Assembly: GCA_019119815.1 (NCBI GenBank)
Contig: DWWH01000025.1
Location: 55,671-119,670 of the forward strand
Direction of reading: 5' to 3'
Source: Candidatus Eisenbergiella intestinipullorum
GTDB taxonomy: Bacteria > Bacillota > Clostridia > Lachnospirales > Lachnospiraceae
DNA: 64,000 bases
The notes under the pieces were generated by a model, which searched no databases, was not told where the DNA came from, and worked only from the letters and a program-made list of their open reading frames with translations. This document shows positions 62,449 through 64,000 of the stretch, piece by piece (within the stretch, counting starts at the first letter, position 1; every line of letters starts with the position of its first letter). Made by a program: the position numbers and the translations under genes.

Positions 62449-62490
62449 CGCGGACCATTCGTGCAGAAATGGCCCGCGATTTCTTTTTCT
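62449..62490 (+). terminator. terminator of the CPBP-LytTR-GHKL operon
   Basis: CGCGGACCATT (62449-62459) pairs with AATGGCCCGCG (62468-62478) apart from one A-C mismatch. A T-rich tract TTTCTTTTTCT follows. Confidence 0.7.
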
Positions 62491-62491
62491 G

Positions 62492-62500
62492 TGTTATACT
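62492..62500 (+). promoter_or_regulatory. extended -10 promoter of the ABC exporter gene
   Basis: TGTTATACT is an extended -10 (TGn-TATACT). There is no good -35, so an activator such as the upstream LytTR regulator could be required. The exporter start codon is 46 bases downstream. Confidence 0.4.
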
Positions 62501-62546
62501 GACCGCAGAAAAGCGTCAGATAAAAACAGGAAAGGATGGGAAACGG

Positions 62547-64000
62547 ATGGGACGGGACAAAGAAGAAAACGGTCCGGGCGGGAAAAGCCGGGCTGCTTCT
62601 GTAAAACGGGGATACGGTTTCTTAAGCAACGCCGCCTGGCACTGGCGGGAGCAGTTTACGAGGGAGCCGAAAGCTGCGGTTTCGGTGCTGCTCCTTTCGT
62701 TTGTGGCGGTTTCTCTGCCTCTGCTGAACGCGAGACTTCCCAAGCTGGTGCTGCAGGGGCTGGAGGAACGCTGGGAGCTGTTCCGGTTTGCGGCTGTGCT
62801 TCTGCTGCTGGTGGCCATTCTGGCCGTCGCCAACATGCTGCAGGCGGCGCTGAAAGCCTATATGAGAAGGATGCAGGGGCCCTTTGAGGACGATTTCAAT
62901 CTCAGGCTGTTAAAAAAGAGGCTGCGGGTGGACTACGAGATCCTGGAGAGCAGGCAGTTCAACGAGGACGCTCATGCGGTGTACGATTCCCTCTACCGTC
63001 CTCACTCCGTGGTGCGGGACAGCTCCCTGATCTGGCAGCAGAGCCTGACGGCGGCGGGCGGCCTTCTGCTTTACGGGCTGATTCTGCTGCGGCAGAGCCT
63101 TCTTGTTCCCCTTCTGGTGCTGATCCCGGCGCTGCTGGTATTCCTTCTGAAAAGGAAGGCGATGCGGAGGGATCAGGAGCTTCGGCCCGCGGCGGACGAG
63201 GCGGCCCGGAAAATGCGCTATGTGGAGGAGCGGGGCTGGGACCTGCGGGCGGGAAAGGACATCCGCATGTATGATCTGGGCGGGTGGCTTCTCGGCATCC
63301 TGAGGCGGGAGCAGAAAACCGGGGAGACCAACGTGCGTCTCTGGGAGAACGGGTATTTCGCGGCCAACCTCTGCGATGCCCTGTTGTGCTTTGTGCGGGA
63401 CGCGGGCGCTTATGTGTATTTCATCCTTCAGATCGTGCAGGGAACTCTGCCGGTTTCGGATTTCGTCTGGTACATTTCCGTGGTAGCCAGCTGCCAGCAG
63501 GCATGCAGCGCCCTTCTGGAAAACGGAGAGCTGCTGGGACGGCTGAGCTTCGATTATTCCAGACTGCGGCTGTTTCTGGAATCGGGCGAAGGGGATATTT
63601 TTCAGAGGGCCGGAGCGGAAGAGAGCGGGAAAACAGAAGCGGAAGCGGTTGGCATCGAACTGGAGCATGTGAGCTTCACCTATCCGGGAAGCCGGGTTCC
63701 CACCCTGAAGGATCTGAACCTGACTGTCCGGCCGGGGGAGAAGATCGCGCTGGTCGGCTTGAACGGGGCGGGAAAGTCCACCCTGGTCAAGCTCTTATGC
63801 GGCCTGTACCGGCCCACCTCCGGCACGATCCGGGTGGGAGGAAGACCTTTGTCCTCCTTCGGAAGGGAAGAATACTTTTCCATGATCGCCGCGGTTTTTC
63901 AGGATGTGAAGCTCCTGCCCCTCACCATCGCCCAGAACGTGGCCTCGGATAACGGGGAGGACATTGACAGAGAGAGGGTCAGACAGTGCCTGTCCCTTGC
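62547..64000 (+). CDS. ABC exporter, fused membrane and ATP-binding domains (3' partial)
   Basis: The frame is open from ATG 62547 to the end of the window (484 codons visible). The N-terminal part has about six membrane helices (VSVLLLSFVAVSLPLLNARL onward) with a long cytoplasmic loop. The ATPase domain starts near residue 370 (VGIELEHVSFTYPGSRVPTLKDL), with Walker A GLNGAGKST and the Q-loop AVFQDVKLLPLTI; the signature and Walker B lie beyond the window. The fused layout is that of a multidrug/peptide/lipid exporter. It follows the LytTR-GHKL operon, so regulated export of a peptide or resistance to one is plausible. Confidence 0.85.
   Translation, partial: MGRDKEENGPGGKSRAASVKRGYGFLSNAAWHWREQFTREPKAAVSVLLLSFVAVSLPLLNARLPKLVLQGLEERWELFRFAAVLLLLVAILAVANMLQAALKAYMRRMQGPFEDDFNLRLLKKRLRVDYEILESRQFNEDAHAVYDSLYRPHSVVRDSSLIWQQSLTAAGGLLLYGLILLRQSLLVPLLVLIPALLVFLLKRKAMRRDQELRPAADEAARKMRYVEERGWDLRAGKDIRMYDLGGWLLGILRREQKTGETNVRLWENGYFAANLCDALLCFVRDAGAYVYFILQIVQGTLPVSDFVWYISVVASCQQACSALLENGELLGRLSFDYSRLRLFLESGEGDIFQRAGAEESGKTEAEAVGIELEHVSFTYPGSRVPTLKDLNLTVRPGEKIALVGLNGAGKSTLVKLLCGLYRPTSGTIRVGGRPLSSFGREEYFSMIAAVFQDVKLLPLTIAQNVASDNGEDIDRERVRQCLSL

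Noticed and set aside
62441..62887. 148-codon frame starting at a GTG with AAAGGAG upstream
   Set aside because: It overlaps the ABC exporter frame, runs through a terminator stem and shows no domain. The SD-like sequence is probably fortuitous, though a very short peptide cannot be fully excluded.
1..64000. tRNA, rRNA, prophage, intact insertion sequence or replication origin
   Set aside because: None was recognised. The only transposition-related sequence is the truncated Rpn-like remnant near 13.4 kb.

Overview
The window looks like chromosome of a gut Clostridia member, most likely Lachnospiraceae. The evidence is moderately high GC, a sporulation sigma-H gene in the Bacillus/Clostridia cysE-cysS-mrnC-rlmB-(x)-sigH order, a Cys T-box, YesM/YesN-type two-component systems beside sugar ABC transporters, VSGN-repeat proteins, and many host- and plant-glycan enzymes. 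I see no rRNA, tRNA, CRISPR array, phage or intact insertion sequence. The first gene (GH2) and the last (ABC exporter) run off the window ends.

Layout. 0-9.3 kb: a co-directional glycoside hydrolase block (GH2, GH36, GH43, a two-CxxC lipoprotein, GH31). 9.7-13.1 kb: hisS-aspS with a clear promoter and terminator. 13.4-14.0 kb: a 5'-truncated Rpn/PD-(D/E)XK remnant. 14.1-16.9 kb: a PLP-dependent decarboxylase-family gene divergent from a LysR regulator. 16.9-24.4 kb: a Cys T-box, then cysE-cysS-mrnC-rlmB, a VSGN-repeat SGNH hydrolase, sigH, and a barstar-esterase fusion. 24.4-27.9 kb: small lipoproteins, a putative corrinoid-protein activator and a cobO-type ATP:corrinoid adenosyltransferase. 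27.9-31.4 kb: a GH20 enzyme convergent with an AraC regulator. 31.6-32.3 kb: a HigBA toxin-antitoxin pair. 32.7-36.9 kb: a fucose locus (MDR dehydrogenase, aldo/keto reductase, FucU, GH29). 37.2-46.8 kb: YesN/YesM, an SBP plus two permeases, an ADP-ribosylglycohydrolase-family protein and a GNAT. 46.9-57.0 kb: a second YesM/YesN, an LplABC-type transporter and two sulfatases, the second frameshifted. 57.1-64 kb: an M13 peptidase, a CPBP protease, a LytTR/GHKL two-component system and an ABC exporter.

The catabolic parts fit one lifestyle: enzymes release fucose, galactose, hexosamine and xylose/arabinose from glycans, sulfatases remove sulfate, and two YesMN-controlled ABC importers take up the oligosaccharides. 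The importers have no ATPase gene here, which is usual where a shared MsmK-type ATPase is encoded elsewhere.

The most unusual signal is non-coding. At least eight leaders carry tandem perfect hairpins. In four of them (hisS, the decarboxylase gene, lysR, rlmB) the loop of one hairpin is complementary to the segment directly 5' of the Shine-Dalgarno, and the pairing is kept although the sequence changes. In three leaders (the decarboxylase gene, lysR, cysE) the SD-containing segment is directly repeated on both sides of the hairpins. I propose this as a modular, possibly mobile, translation-control RNA element. Coordinates, motifs and start choices were read by eye; family assignments rest on recognised motifs, not on searches.
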